Shown: positions 45,026 through 52,436 of the stretch, piece after piece
How the letters are laid out: every line of letters starts with the position of its first letter
Numbering within the stretch: the first letter of the stretch is position 1
Assembly: GCA_910575605.1 (NCBI GenBank)
Contig: CAJTEW010000011.1
Coordinates: forward strand, 46,857-110,856
Length of the DNA: 64,000 nt
DNA from: Lachnospiraceae bacterium
Lineage (GTDB): Bacteria > Bacillota > Clostridia > Lachnospirales > Lachnospiraceae
Reading direction: 5' to 3'
The notes under the pieces: model-generated
The model's input: only the letters and a program-made list of their open reading frames with translations
Databases searched by the model: none
Told to the model about the DNA's origin: nothing
Position numbers and translations under genes: made by a program

Positions 45026-45072
45026 AATGCCCACCCATTTCATAAGCTATTAGCATTTATTTTATTCACTTT

Positions 45073-45139
45073 TAGACTACATCACACATAGGGATTGCAA
45101 TAGATTCTAAAAGACTATATAATATTAGCTAATAGACTA
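45073..45139 (+). promoter_or_regulatory. Promoter with three AGACTA repeats, likely operator
   Basis: Promoter TTGCAA (45095-45100) and TATAAT (45118-45123), 17-base spacer. (T/A)AGACTA occurs at 45073-45079, 45111-45117 (abutting the -10) and 45133-45139. The placement suits repression by the adjacent XRE protein. Confidence 0.65.
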
Positions 45140-45164
45140 TAAAATATGAAAGGGGAACAACAGA

Positions 45165-45353
45165 ATGGAACTGAACTATTTTAGGGACAAACTTTTTGAT
45201 TTGCTGAATGACAGCGAAGGGATGGGGATTGCCGACCTGAACGCAGACGAGCGGAACAGCCTGCTCACTGTCAGGACAGAGGACAGGGATGTGTTTGAAG
45301 TCGTATGCCGACAGGCTACGGGAAAGGAGGACGGATGGACGACCGCAAACTGA
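45165..45353 (+). CDS. Small hypothetical protein upstream of symE
   Basis: 62 residues, MELNYFRDKLFDLLNDSEGM onward, mixed charge, no membrane segment. Good ribosome site (AAAGGGG). Overlaps the symE-like gene by 19 bases. I do not recognise it; the pairing could be a toxin-linked partner. Confidence 0.65.
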   Translation: MELNYFRDKLFDLLNDSEGMGIADLNADERNSLLTVRTEDRDVFEVVCRQATGKEDGWTTAN

Positions 45354-45523
45354 CCGTTTATAACGGGCGAGGGGCTTTCAAAAAATCGCCGCCGCAGATT
45401 CTTTTACAAGGGAACTGGCTGGAAAAGGCTGGTTTTTCTGCCGGGGATAAAATCACCGTGAAGTGCCAACAGGGGCAGCTTACCATCACAAAAGACGAAA
45501 TAAGGGCAGATTCAGGAAAATAA
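45335..45523 (+). CDS. SymE-like (type I toxin family / AbrB-like fold) protein
   Basis: 62 residues from ATG 45335 behind GGAAAGGAGG. The end LQGNWLEKAGFSAGDKITVKC plus GQLTI matches the SymE pattern (P-I-L-L-x-G-x-W-L-E-x-A-G-F). In E. coli SymE is an SOS-induced toxin held down by an antisense RNA. Here it is coupled to another small gene in a mobile element; toxic action is not shown, and I cannot identify an antisense RNA. Confidence 0.75.
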   Translation: MDDRKLTVYNGRGAFKKSPPQILLQGNWLEKAGFSAGDKITVKCQQGQLTITKDEIRADSGK

Positions 45524-45583
45524 TGTTTATCATAGTAAAATGAATTTTTTGTAAAATCTATTTCTTCTGGGAAATGATTGCGG

Positions 45584-45609
45584 TATAATGAAACCATCGA
45601 CAAATCGGA
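45584..45609 (+). promoter_or_regulatory. Cargo promoter cassette, copy A
   Basis: TATAAT (45584-45589) followed by GACAAATCGGA (45599-45609) and GAGGTGA. The same arrangement precedes the RlmA-like gene at 51315. No good -35 is seen. Confidence 0.6.
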
Positions 45610-45632
45610 AGTTTACAGCGAGGTGAAAGAGG

Positions 45633-46391
45633 TTGAATTATGTAGAATATGGAAAAGAAAACAAATATGATGATAATATATTTTTTCAAAAATACAGTCA
45701 AATGAGTCGCTCACAGCAGGGACTAGCCGGTGCAGGAGAATGGGAAACATTGAGAAAGCTGCTGCCGGATTTTAAAGATAAGCGTGTGCTTGATTTAGGA
45801 TGCGGCTATGGATGGCACTGTATTTATGCGATGGAACACGGAGCGTCTTCTGTTGTAGGTGTTGATATTTCTCATAAAATGCTCGAGGTAGCCAAAGAAA
45901 AAACACATTTTCCACAGGTTGAATATAAATGCTGTGCTATAGAAGATGTGGAATTCCCAGAGGAGAGTTTTGATGTAATATTAAGTTCACTTGCGTTTCA
46001 CTATGTAGCAGATTATGAGATTTTAGTAAAAAAGATATATAGAATACTGAAGTCTGGTGGTAAGCTAGTTTTTACGGTTGAACATCCTGTTTTTACTGCC
46101 TATGGAACACAAGACTGGCATTATAACGAAAAAGGAGAAATACTGCATTTTCCGGTGGATAATTATTATTATGAGGGCAAACGGACAGCTGTGTTTTTGG
46201 GAGAAAAGGTTACAAAATATCATAGAACACTGACCACATATCTAAATACACTGCTTTCAAATGGTTTTATAATAAATCAGATTGTGGAGCCGCAGCCGCC
46301 GGAAAACATGATGGATATTCCGGGGATGCAGGATGAAATGCGCCGTCCCATGATGCTGATTGTATCGGCCAACAAAAAAGAGAAAAGATAA
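45633..46391 (+). CDS. Class I SAM-dependent methyltransferase (cargo)
   Basis: 252 residues from TTG 45633. SAM-binding motif VLDLGCGYGWHCIYA, then VGVDISHKMLEVAKEK, and post-motif FDVILSSLAFHYV. Small-molecule methyltransferase type (UbiE-like), substrate unknown. The gene is much more AT-rich than the element backbone, so it was probably acquired separately. With a shared promoter type upstream, it may be a resistance or detoxification gene, but that is inference. Confidence 0.82.
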   Translation: MNYVEYGKENKYDDNIFFQKYSQMSRSQQGLAGAGEWETLRKLLPDFKDKRVLDLGCGYGWHCIYAMEHGASSVVGVDISHKMLEVAKEKTHFPQVEYKCCAIEDVEFPEESFDVILSSLAFHYVADYEILVKKIYRILKSGGKLVFTVEHPVFTAYGTQDWHYNEKGEILHFPVDNYYYEGKRTAVFLGEKVTKYHRTLTTYLNTLLSNGFIINQIVEPQPPENMMDIPGMQDEMRRPMMLIVSANKKEKR

Positions 46392-46431
46392 AATTGAAAC
46401 ACCCGCAACATAAACAGCAAAGGAGTGCGAT

Positions 46432-47652
46432 ATGATGCTATCTGAAAATAACTCCACACCAAGGAGTGATGAAGAGCTGCAAAAAAACATGGTTGCTGAA
46501 CTTAAGCCGCACAATGCACCGATTACTCTTGTCGAATACGATCCGAGTTGGTCTGATTTGTTTGAACAGGAAGCGAACCGGATTCGTTCAGTACTCGGCA
46601 ACAAAGCCTTGCAGATTGAACATGTAGGCTCGACCTCGGTACCGGGGCTTTGTGCCAAACCAATAATTGATATGCTGCTGGTTGTGAAGGACTCTGCCGA
46701 CGAGCTATCCTATGTTCCGGCATTGGAATCAGCTGGCTATATATTGCGGATTCGGGAACCCGAGTGGTTCGAACACCGCCTGTTCAAAGGACCCGATACC
46801 GACATCAATCTGCATGTGTTCAGTTCGGGCACATCAGAGATTGATAGAATGTTACGTTTTCGAGATTGGTTGCGGACTAATGATGCTGATCGAGACAAAT
46901 ATGCACAAGTTAAGCGAAACTTGGCAAAGAATAAATGGAGGCATGTTCAACACTATGCGGACGCCAAAACGTCCATAATACAGAAAATCATGGAACGAGC
47001 TAGTTTGAATTTAGAAAATGGGATTCCTGAAAAAAATCTTTTTATGATGTGCAAAGCATTAAATTCCAATGCCATTTCTGAGTTGTCAGATGAGTATCAT
47101 GTTAGAACATGTAGAAGAGATGAACTGGATATATGGAAAGAGATGCCGTTTGACGATGTGAAATCTGCCAAAGAATATAATGGGTTTATGACGGAATACT
47201 TTAATGATGTATACGGAAGTAAAGAAGATTTATTTTTTCAGAAGTGTTTATTTGTTTGTGATAAAAATGATACTCCTATAGGGACGTGCTTTGCGTGGAA
47301 GGCATATGAAAAAATTTCTACAATACATTGGTTTAAAGTCCGGAAAAACTATGAAGGATCAGGCATTGGTAGAGCTTTACTTTCCATTGTTATGAGAAGT
47401 ATTAAAGAGAATGACTATCCGGTATTTCTTCATACACAACCATCCAGCTTTCGTGCAATAAAATTGTATTCTGATTTTGGATTTGCTTTTTTAACAGACC
47501 CAATAATCGGATATAGAAAAAATGATTTGGAGGAATGTTTAACCATTCTAAAAGAACATATGCCGCAAAAAGATTTTGAAAAGCTGCAATTTGCAGAAGC
47601 ACCTGAGGATTTTTTGAAAGCAGTAAAATCTTCTAAAATAAACCAGTTTTAA
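46432..47652 (+). CDS. GrpB-domain / GNAT acetyltransferase fusion (cargo)
   Basis: 406 residues. Residues ~25-195 are a GrpB (UPF0157) domain, a nucleotidyltransferase-fold family: ITLVEYDPSWSDLFEQEA, IEHVGSTSVPGLCAKPIIDM, DTDINLHVFSSG, LRFRDWLRTNDADRDKYA. Residues ~205-375 are a GNAT domain with the acetyl-CoA site VRKNYEGSGIGRALLSIVM and LYSDFGFAFL. Each domain is usually a separate protein. Ribosome site AGGAG. AT-rich cargo following the methyltransferase. A role in chemical modification of antibiotics is possible, but no known resistance enzyme is recognised. Confidence 0.82.
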   Translation: MMLSENNSTPRSDEELQKNMVAELKPHNAPITLVEYDPSWSDLFEQEANRIRSVLGNKALQIEHVGSTSVPGLCAKPIIDMLLVVKDSADELSYVPALESAGYILRIREPEWFEHRLFKGPDTDINLHVFSSGTSEIDRMLRFRDWLRTNDADRDKYAQVKRNLAKNKWRHVQHYADAKTSIIQKIMERASLNLENGIPEKNLFMMCKALNSNAISELSDEYHVRTCRRDELDIWKEMPFDDVKSAKEYNGFMTEYFNDVYGSKEDLFFQKCLFVCDKNDTPIGTCFAWKAYEKISTIHWFKVRKNYEGSGIGRALLSIVMRSIKENDYPVFLHTQPSSFRAIKLYSDFGFAFLTDPIIGYRKNDLEECLTILKEHMPQKDFEKLQFAEAPEDFLKAVKSSKINQF

Positions 47653-47855
47653 TTTAAATGTACGGGATAAGTCCAAGGAATCATCCCCAATTACATCCAT
47701 AAAGGTCTCGAGATATGTGTCGGGATGCCCAGAAAGTTTGCGCGAAAGGAGCTCGCAGTCGAGAATATGAATAACAAAGAAATACCGAAAGAAGCAATTC
47801 AAGCATCGAAAATTATAGAGGAGCTACTCGATAGTATGCAAAGGATAAAAGGAAT

Positions 47856-47993
47856 AAGTTGTACTTGAACGTATACCAAAAGAACGCACGGGCAATATCT
47901 TTTTATAAGAGAGAAGGATTTGAGATTCAGCATAGTGGCTTAGATGAGGCTACCGGAGAAAAAGATTATGTAATGACATGGCAACACAAATAG
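47856..47993 (+). pseudogene. C-terminal remnant of a GNAT acetyltransferase
   Basis: In frame from 47856: KLYLNVYQKNARAISFYKRE, then GFEIQHSGLDEATGEKDYVM and a stop. This is the typical end of a GNAT protein but the acetyl-CoA-binding part is missing. The stretch 47653-47855 carries no clear gene; a 33-codon frame at 47766 is not convincing. Confidence 0.75.
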
Positions 47994-48043
47994 AAATTCA
48001 AATTTGTAGAACTGAAAAAGTCGAAGCTTAGGAGGGAATAGAT

Positions 48044-48286
48044 ATGCATATTTGGAAAATAGTATTTTCGATTTTGACAGTTGCTTTTGGTTCTATTGGA
48101 TTGATGAAATTGCTACCTTACGATATAACGTTGCCTATTATGTTTGTGTTTATGGGATTAGTTATGTTATCAAATGCGAAAGAATGTTATGATAAGGGTT
48201 CTAAAAGGGATGCTGTCATTTTTGGCGGAGTAGCAATTTTTGTTTATGCAGTCACAGCAGTTAATCTGATTAGCAGACTGCTGTAA
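48044..48286 (+). CDS. Small three-span membrane protein (DUF3953-like)
   Basis: 80 residues with three hydrophobic segments (IVFSILTVAFGSIGLMKLL, ITLPIMFVFMGLVML, AVIFGGVAIFVYAVTAV) and a charged loop NAKECYDKGSKRD. Strong ribosome site GGAGG. AT-rich; part of the cargo patch. Function unknown. Confidence 0.75.
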   Translation: MHIWKIVFSILTVAFGSIGLMKLLPYDITLPIMFVFMGLVMLSNAKECYDKGSKRDAVIFGGVAIFVYAVTAVNLISRLL

Positions 48287-48367
48287 TCTCCTGCCAGTGC
48301 GCTTGAAAATTGAATCAGAAATACCACAATGCCGTTGCATGGATAAAACCCAAGCAGCGGCATTTCC

Positions 48368-49177
48368 TTATCTCCGTTTCATCCTACTCAACGGTGAATC
48401 CCTATATGCCGGAGTTTTCTTCATAACATTTTTCAGAACAGTGCGCTCCTGCTCTGACAATTTCTCATACCGGATTTGTAGCTGCGTACACATAAGGGCG
48501 GTGAACACATCCAGATAGGAACCCGGCACAGCCAATGCTTTCTTCGCATCCTTGATTAAGTTCAGAGCATTAGAGCCATCCGGCGCACTGTCCGTATCGT
48601 CCTTGTGCGCTTCCCTTATGTCATGGAGGATAGCGTCCCAAGTCCGGTGCGTGACCTGGCAGAAATAATCTTCTTCCTGTACCTGCATAGCTTCCAATGC
48701 CTTTAAAGCAGTATCTTCTTCTGCCGGCTGATGTTGGGAAAAGACTTGTTCCCGCAGCACTTCCAGAAGGCTGTTGAAGTCATTGAAATGGGAGGTTGCG
48801 ATACCGTCCACATAAATCTCCGTGTCCGTCATCAGGGTAACGAAGTCCTCATGTGTGGCAATCTCACACAAAAGCCGGTTGTTGATACGCCCGCTTTTTA
48901 ACAGTTCCACCATATCATCACTTAAATGCAGTTCCGTAAGTTCTGTATTTGGAGGGTTCCTGTTTTCTGTCAGGCACAGTATGTAGTCCGCAGATACCCC
49001 ATAGAACTTTGCCAGTTCCACAAGGCTTTTGTGGCTGATTTCCTTGCGTTCATCCTTTTCATAGCTTCCGAGCGCTGACTTTGAAAGGCCGGTAGCCACT
49101 GCCAGTTCTTCCAGATTTAATCCTTTTTCCTTGCGTAAATCCCAGAGCCGTTCCTGTATGGTAGTCCCTTCCTTCAT
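48368..49177 (-). CDS. XRE-family regulator with long C-terminal domain
   Basis: 269 residues. ATG 49177 follows GGAGTGTG. Helix-turn-helix at residues ~7-70: LRKEKGLNLEELAVATGLSK, then SALGSYEKDERKEISHKSLV. The C-terminal ~190 residues are helical and acidic, of a form seen in mobile-element regulators, with no enzyme motif. It faces the GrpB-GNAT cargo and lies upstream of the replication/mobilization block. Confidence 0.85.
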   Translation of the reverse strand: MKEGTTIQERLWDLRKEKGLNLEELAVATGLSKSALGSYEKDERKEISHKSLVELAKFYGVSADYILCLTENRNPPNTELTELHLSDDMVELLKSGRINNRLLCEIATHEDFVTLMTDTEIYVDGIATSHFNDFNSLLEVLREQVFSQHQPAEEDTALKALEAMQVQEEDYFCQVTHRTWDAILHDIREAHKDDTDSAPDGSNALNLIKDAKKALAVPGSYLDVFTALMCTQLQIRYEKLSEQERTVLKNVMKKTPAYRDSPLSRMKRR

Positions 49178-49305
49178 GGATTCACACTCCTTTCCGGCGG
49201 CTCTTCGCCGTCCATAGGGATTATACCATATTTTCCGCAATCGTGGAAATTTTCGGATTTTGGGCTTTATTCCTGATTCGTGGACATACGGCACAAGGCT
49301 CAAAA

Positions 49306-49566
49306 ATGTCCTATGATACAGGTAAGTTCATCGATGGATTATTCCAATCGAACGACCGGCCTGTATGGGATATGCTCCCCGGCGATGTAGCGCAACGACT
49401 TCCGGCAGGGAAATGGAGGAACCCTGACCGCAACGAGCGTACCAAGGAGAGCGAAACGCCGCCAAAGACGGGGGCAGGAACGACAGCAGAGGGAACCGGC
49501 AAAATGAACACCGAAACGATACCGAAACACAACAATTTCACAGGGTATAGTCTGCCCTGTCCGTAA
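49306..49566 (+). CDS. Doubtful small ORF
   Basis: 86 codons from ATG 49306 (MSYDTGKFIDGLFQSNDRPV onward), low in hydrophobic residues at the end, weak ribosome site. It lies in a 526-base gap between the XRE gene and the gene at 49704. No family is recognised; it may be chance. Confidence 0.3.
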   Translation: MSYDTGKFIDGLFQSNDRPVWDMLPGDVAQRLPAGKWRNPDRNERTKESETPPKTGAGTTAEGTGKMNTETIPKHNNFTGYSLPCP

Positions 49567-49647
49567 TACCAAGGGGGATTTTGGGGCGGCTTTACGGCTG
49601 TATTTCCCTTGAAAATCGCCCCGAAAAGCTACACAAAAAACTACTGT

Positions 49648-49688
49648 CCGCCCATTCCGGCTGTTACTGCTGAAACGGGCGGTTTTTC
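49648..49688 (+). terminator. Terminator upstream of the replication block
   Basis: CCGCCC (49648-49653) pairs with GGGCGG (49677-49682), followed by five T. Confidence 0.65.
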
Positions 49689-49703
49689 TATGAAGGAGGC
49701 ACC

Positions 49704-49895
49704 ATGCCGAGAATGTCAAAGAAGTTGAAGAAAGAACTTGCTTTCTTCCTGAACGACCGGGGGCGCAGAAGCTACAACGGACTCTGCCGGAAATGCCAGC
49801 ATGAATGTAAGCAGAGTTTCCGGGCTGCCATTATCGACTGCCCCCGCTATCTATCCAAACGAGCCAAAAGGAGGACACCACCCAATGAATTATGA
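49704..49895 (+). CDS. Small Cys-containing element protein
   Basis: 63 residues with a zinc-finger-like CRKCQHEC motif in the middle; basic throughout (MSKKLKKELAFFLNDRGRR). Strong ribosome site GGAGG and an 11-base overlap with the next gene. Similar short proteins precede the RepA-like gene in Clostridial mobilizable transposons. Function unknown. Confidence 0.75.
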   Translation: MPRMSKKLKKELAFFLNDRGRRSYNGLCRKCQHECKQSFRAAIIDCPRYLSKRAKRRTPPNEL

Positions 49896-50223
49896 ATTTA
49901 TGATAACCGGAACACCCCTGCCGCCCTGTATGCCGCTCCCAAGAGCAACGCTCCGCCTGCCGGTCAGCAGCACGGCAAAAGTTATGTATGCCCGTCTGCT
50001 GGATGAAATCCTGACAAGAGGAATCGAGGACTGCAACGGGATTTTATTTATCCGTTTCCCCATCATGGAGATAGCGGCGGCACTTTCCCGAAGCCCCCAG
50101 ACCTGCAAGCGTTCCTTGAACGAACTGGAACAGGCCGGGATGATTATGCGTGTCCGTCAGGGAATCGGGGAGGTCAGCCACATCTACATCCTGCTCCCAA
50201 AGGAGGACGCCGCCCATGAATGA
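49885..50223 (+). CDS. RepA N-terminal-like winged-helix protein
   Basis: 112 residues from ATG 49885 behind AAAGGAGG. TLRLPVSSTAKVMYARLLDE followed by FIRFPIMEIAAALSRSPQTCKRSLNELEQAG (in part) is a winged helix like that of replication initiator protein A of Firmicutes plasmids. It is short and lacks the C-terminal domain of full RepA. It may bind the origin together with the primase and VapE proteins downstream. Confidence 0.75.
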   Translation: MNYEFMITGTPLPPCMPLPRATLRLPVSSTAKVMYARLLDEILTRGIEDCNGILFIRFPIMEIAAALSRSPQTCKRSLNELEQAGMIMRVRQGIGEVSHIYILLPKEDAAHE

Positions 50224-50509
50224 GAAGCTGGAAAAACTGAATCAGGAGATTGCAAAGACTGAAGCGAAACTGCGGCGGGCGGAGCATAAGGAAAAAATGC
50301 TGGAACACCAGATAAAGACACTGAACCGGAAGGAGCGGACGCACCGGCTCTGCACCAGAGGGGCTATGCTGGAAAGCCATCTCCCCCACCCGGAATCCGT
50401 GACGGACGAACAGGTCAGCACTATCTTAAAAGTCCTGTTCTGCCGGAGCGACACCAAACGTCTTGTGGCACAGGTTCTTACAGAAAACCGGAAGGAGGAC
50501 ACGGAATGA
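50216..50509 (+). CDS. DUF3847-family mobilization accessory protein
   Basis: 97 residues with an N-terminal coiled coil (MNEKLEKLNQEIAKTEAKLR) and HRLCTRGAMLESHLPHPESV, typical of DUF3847 proteins encoded upstream of MobA/MobL relaxases. Overlaps the previous gene by eight bases and the next by four. Likely a relaxosome helper (family knowledge). Confidence 0.82.
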   Translation: MNEKLEKLNQEIAKTEAKLRRAEHKEKMLEHQIKTLNRKERTHRLCTRGAMLESHLPHPESVTDEQVSTILKVLFCRSDTKRLVAQVLTENRKEDTE

Positions 50510-51021
50510 AATTTTCAAAAAGCGAGATGGACATTATCTACCAGTATGCCGCACCGACCAAGGCGGAAACCCTTGCGGGAATGAAGGAAATCGTGCCGGT
50601 GATAAAGGACTTACTGACAAAGGCAATCGTGGAGAACACTATCCGGAAACTGGAAAAGATACCGGAACCGGAGTGCAGCCAGTTTCTTGCCGCAACAAAA
50701 GCACGGTTCCTGGCAGAGCGTGACAATTCCATCCGCCGGCGGCTTGCGGCGGCAAAGGTACAGGAACCGATTATGCAGGGGCATGACCTGTCAGGAAAAG
50801 AACGGTTCCGACCGGAAACCCGCCACATGATTACACTGGAAGTACAGAAGGATTGCTTTGTCGGCTTTAAGGGGGAGCGGTTCCGTTTCTATCTCTCCGA
50901 TGAAGGCTACCGGAACGCAAAGCACAGCGAACAGGAGGGGGAAATCAGGATAAAGAGCCATGCCGCCGTTGTTGCCGGAAAACTCTATCCTGACAAAAAG
51001 CCCAGACAGCAGGAACGGTGA
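50506..51021 (+). CDS. Uncharacterised mobilizable-element protein
   Basis: 171 residues, MKFSKSEMDIIYQYAAPTKA onward, mostly helical with many charged residues, and HMITLEVQKDCFVGFKGERFRFY near the C-terminus. No membrane segment or catalytic motif is seen. ATGA coupling to the DUF3847 gene and position directly before oriT suggest a role in mobilization or replication. Confidence 0.75.
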   Translation: MKFSKSEMDIIYQYAAPTKAETLAGMKEIVPVIKDLLTKAIVENTIRKLEKIPEPECSQFLAATKARFLAERDNSIRRRLAAAKVQEPIMQGHDLSGKERFRPETRHMITLEVQKDCFVGFKGERFRFYLSDEGYRNAKHSEQEGEIRIKSHAAVVAGKLYPDKKPRQQER

Positions 51022-51065
51022 AAAAAGACAGAAAAACGGAGAGCCGGAAAACTCCCCTCTGAAAG

Positions 51066-51110
51066 AGGGCGCAATTATACACCACTTCGGGAAGTGGTGC
51101 ATTGCGCCCT
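51066..51110. other. MOBQ-type origin of transfer (oriT)
   Basis: CACCACTTC (51080-51088) and GAAGTGGTG (51091-51099) form a hairpin directly followed by CATTGCGCCCT. This is the layout of the RSF1010/R1162 oriT, whose nick lies in TGCG/CCCT; here that would be 51106/51107. An outer repeat AGGGCGCAAT (51066-51075) mirrors ATTGCGCCCT (51101-51110). Further hairpins AGGGGAA/TTCCCCT and GCTGGC/GCCAGC follow to 51220. The relaxase gene lies 1.3 kb downstream. Confidence 0.8.
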
Positions 51111-51314
51111 GCCGGGGGCGTCCTGCGGACAGCAGATGATTTCCGTAGATTTTCAATCTGCTCCAATCATCACAGGGGAAGTTACCCTTCCCCTGCGCTG
51201 GCTTACGCCAGCTACCCCTTTGTGGACTTGCCGCCCGGAATTATCTTGCGTTGCAAGTTGTTTCCATCTGACAAGTTTGCTGAAATTCGGCTATACTTTT
51301 TTTATGAGATAGCG

Positions 51315-51340
51315 TATAATGGAGCCGGTGACAAATCGGA
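51315..51340 (+). promoter_or_regulatory. Cargo promoter cassette, copy B
   Basis: TATAAT (51315-51320) then GACAAATCGGA (51330-51340) and GGAGGTGAG; same arrangement as at 45584-45609. Confidence 0.65.
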
Positions 51341-51356
51341 GTTTGGAGGTGAGAAT

Positions 51357-51383
51357 ATGACAGCGCATATGAGATTAAGATAA
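51357..51383 (+). CDS. Leader peptide MTAHMRLR, macrolide stall motif
   Basis: Eight codons, ATG 51357 to TAA 51381-51383, behind a strong GGAGGTGAG site. The sequence ends in Met-Arg-Leu-Arg. Arg/Lys-X-Arg/Lys is the known motif at which macrolide-bound ribosomes stall, as in the ErmD leader (MTHSMRLR...). It lies 77 bases upstream of an RlmA-like rRNA methyltransferase gene. Confidence 0.8.
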   Translation: MTAHMRLR

Positions 51384-51453
51384 CACCGCGGGTTATGTTG
51401 CGGTGAATCCGTATTGCATAGCTCGCTTATTGGGCAAGTAATGTAATAACGGA
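51384..51453 (+). promoter_or_regulatory. Translational attenuator hairpins before the rRNA methyltransferase
   Basis: Hairpin 1: CACCGC (51384-51389, next to the leader stop) with GCGGTG (51400-51405). Hairpin 2: TCCGTATTGCAT (51408-51419) with ATGTAATAACGGA (51441-51453), one G-T pair and one bulge; this takes in the start of the gene's ribosome site CGGAGGG. Alternative pairing: CGGGTT (51389-51394) with AATCCG (51406-51411) would open hairpin 2 when a stalled ribosome covers the left arm of hairpin 1. Drawn by eye. Confidence 0.65.
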
Positions 51454-51460
51454 GGGAATA

Positions 51461-52294
51461 ATGAATAAAATACTTAGATTTAGTGACAGTGAAAAAGTTT
51501 TTCAATGTCCTATATGTAAAACAGATTTAAAATTGAAACAAAAAAGTTTATTTTGTTCTAATCATCATTGTTTCGATATTTCAAAAACGGGTTATGTGAA
51601 CTTTGCTGTAGGAACAAAATCTTCAAAACATTATAGCAGAGAGACTTTTCAAATTAGGCGGGAGGTTTTAGAAAAAGGCTATTATTCACATATCCTGAAT
51701 GAAGTGGTGCAGCTTATAAAAAGCTTTAGCAGCATTGATACAATACTTGATATTGGCTGCGGTGAAGGATATTATTCAAAGCAGATAAAAGAAGTATCAG
51801 GTGATAAAGAAATTATTGCATTTGATATTTCTAAAGATGCTGTTCAGCTTGCAGCAAAAAGTGATTTCAGTAATTCTATCAAATGGTTTGTGGGAAATTT
51901 GGAAGAAATGCCCATAAAAGACAAAAGGATAGATTGCATATTAGATATTTTTACTCCTGCTAACTATTCCGAATTTAACAGAGTTTTGAAAGAAGGCGGT
52001 TATGTAATTAAGGTAATTCCGGGAAATGCTCATCTTAAGGAGCTTCGAGAGACGGCAAAAGAACAATTGAAAAGCAATCAATATTCTAATGCGGCTGTCG
52101 TAGATTATTTCCAAAAGAAGTATTCCGTTGTTTATCACAAGAAAGTTTCAGCAACGTATACAATGACATCCGAGGAAATAAAAACCTTTGCGGATATGAC
52201 TCCACTACTGTTTTGTGTAAATAAAGATGGAATAGATTTAAAAAAAACAAAAGAAATCACTATTGATGCAGAGATATTTGCAGGGAAATTATAA
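51461..52294 (+). CDS. RlmA/TlrB-like 23S rRNA (guanine-N1) methyltransferase, probable macrolide resistance
   Basis: 277 residues. An N-terminal zinc finger, FQCPICKTDLKL with SLFCSNHHCFD (ligands Cys16, Cys19, Cys32, His36), and KTGYVNFAVG are the hallmark of RlmA proteins, followed by the SAM motif ILDIGCGEGYYSKQI and IDCILDIFTPANYSEFNRV. RlmA-I methylates G745 and RlmA-II/TlrB G748 of 23S rRNA; G748 methylation acts with other changes in resistance to tylosin-type macrolides. The gene is very AT-rich, so it is acquired cargo, and the leader with MRLR suggests induction by macrolides. Which guanine is modified cannot be read here. Confidence 0.85.
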   Translation: MNKILRFSDSEKVFQCPICKTDLKLKQKSLFCSNHHCFDISKTGYVNFAVGTKSSKHYSRETFQIRREVLEKGYYSHILNEVVQLIKSFSSIDTILDIGCGEGYYSKQIKEVSGDKEIIAFDISKDAVQLAAKSDFSNSIKWFVGNLEEMPIKDKRIDCILDIFTPANYSEFNRVLKEGGYVIKVIPGNAHLKELRETAKEQLKSNQYSNAAVVDYFQKKYSVVYHKKVSATYTMTSEEIKTFADMTPLLFCVNKDGIDLKKTKEITIDAEIFAGKL

Positions 52295-52368
52295 ATTCAA
52301 TTTCAATTTGTCGAATTGACAAACTATTAAAAAATTAAATAACCCGCCGCCCATCAACGGCACACCCA

Positions 52369-52404
52369 AGCAGGAAATCTGAAAAGGTATCCTGCTATTT
52401 TTTT
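52369..52404 (+). terminator. Terminator after the rRNA methyltransferase
   Basis: AGCAGGA (52369-52375) with TCCTGCT (52390-52396), then ATTTTTTTG. Confidence 0.8.
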
Positions 52405-52436
52405 GCCCCGAATCCGGGAGAAAGGAGGACGTACTC

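Noticed and set aside
47548..47802. Open frame on - between the GrpB-GNAT gene and the GNAT remnant
   Set aside because: Overlaps the end of the fusion gene, no ribosome site and no recognisable family; most likely chance.
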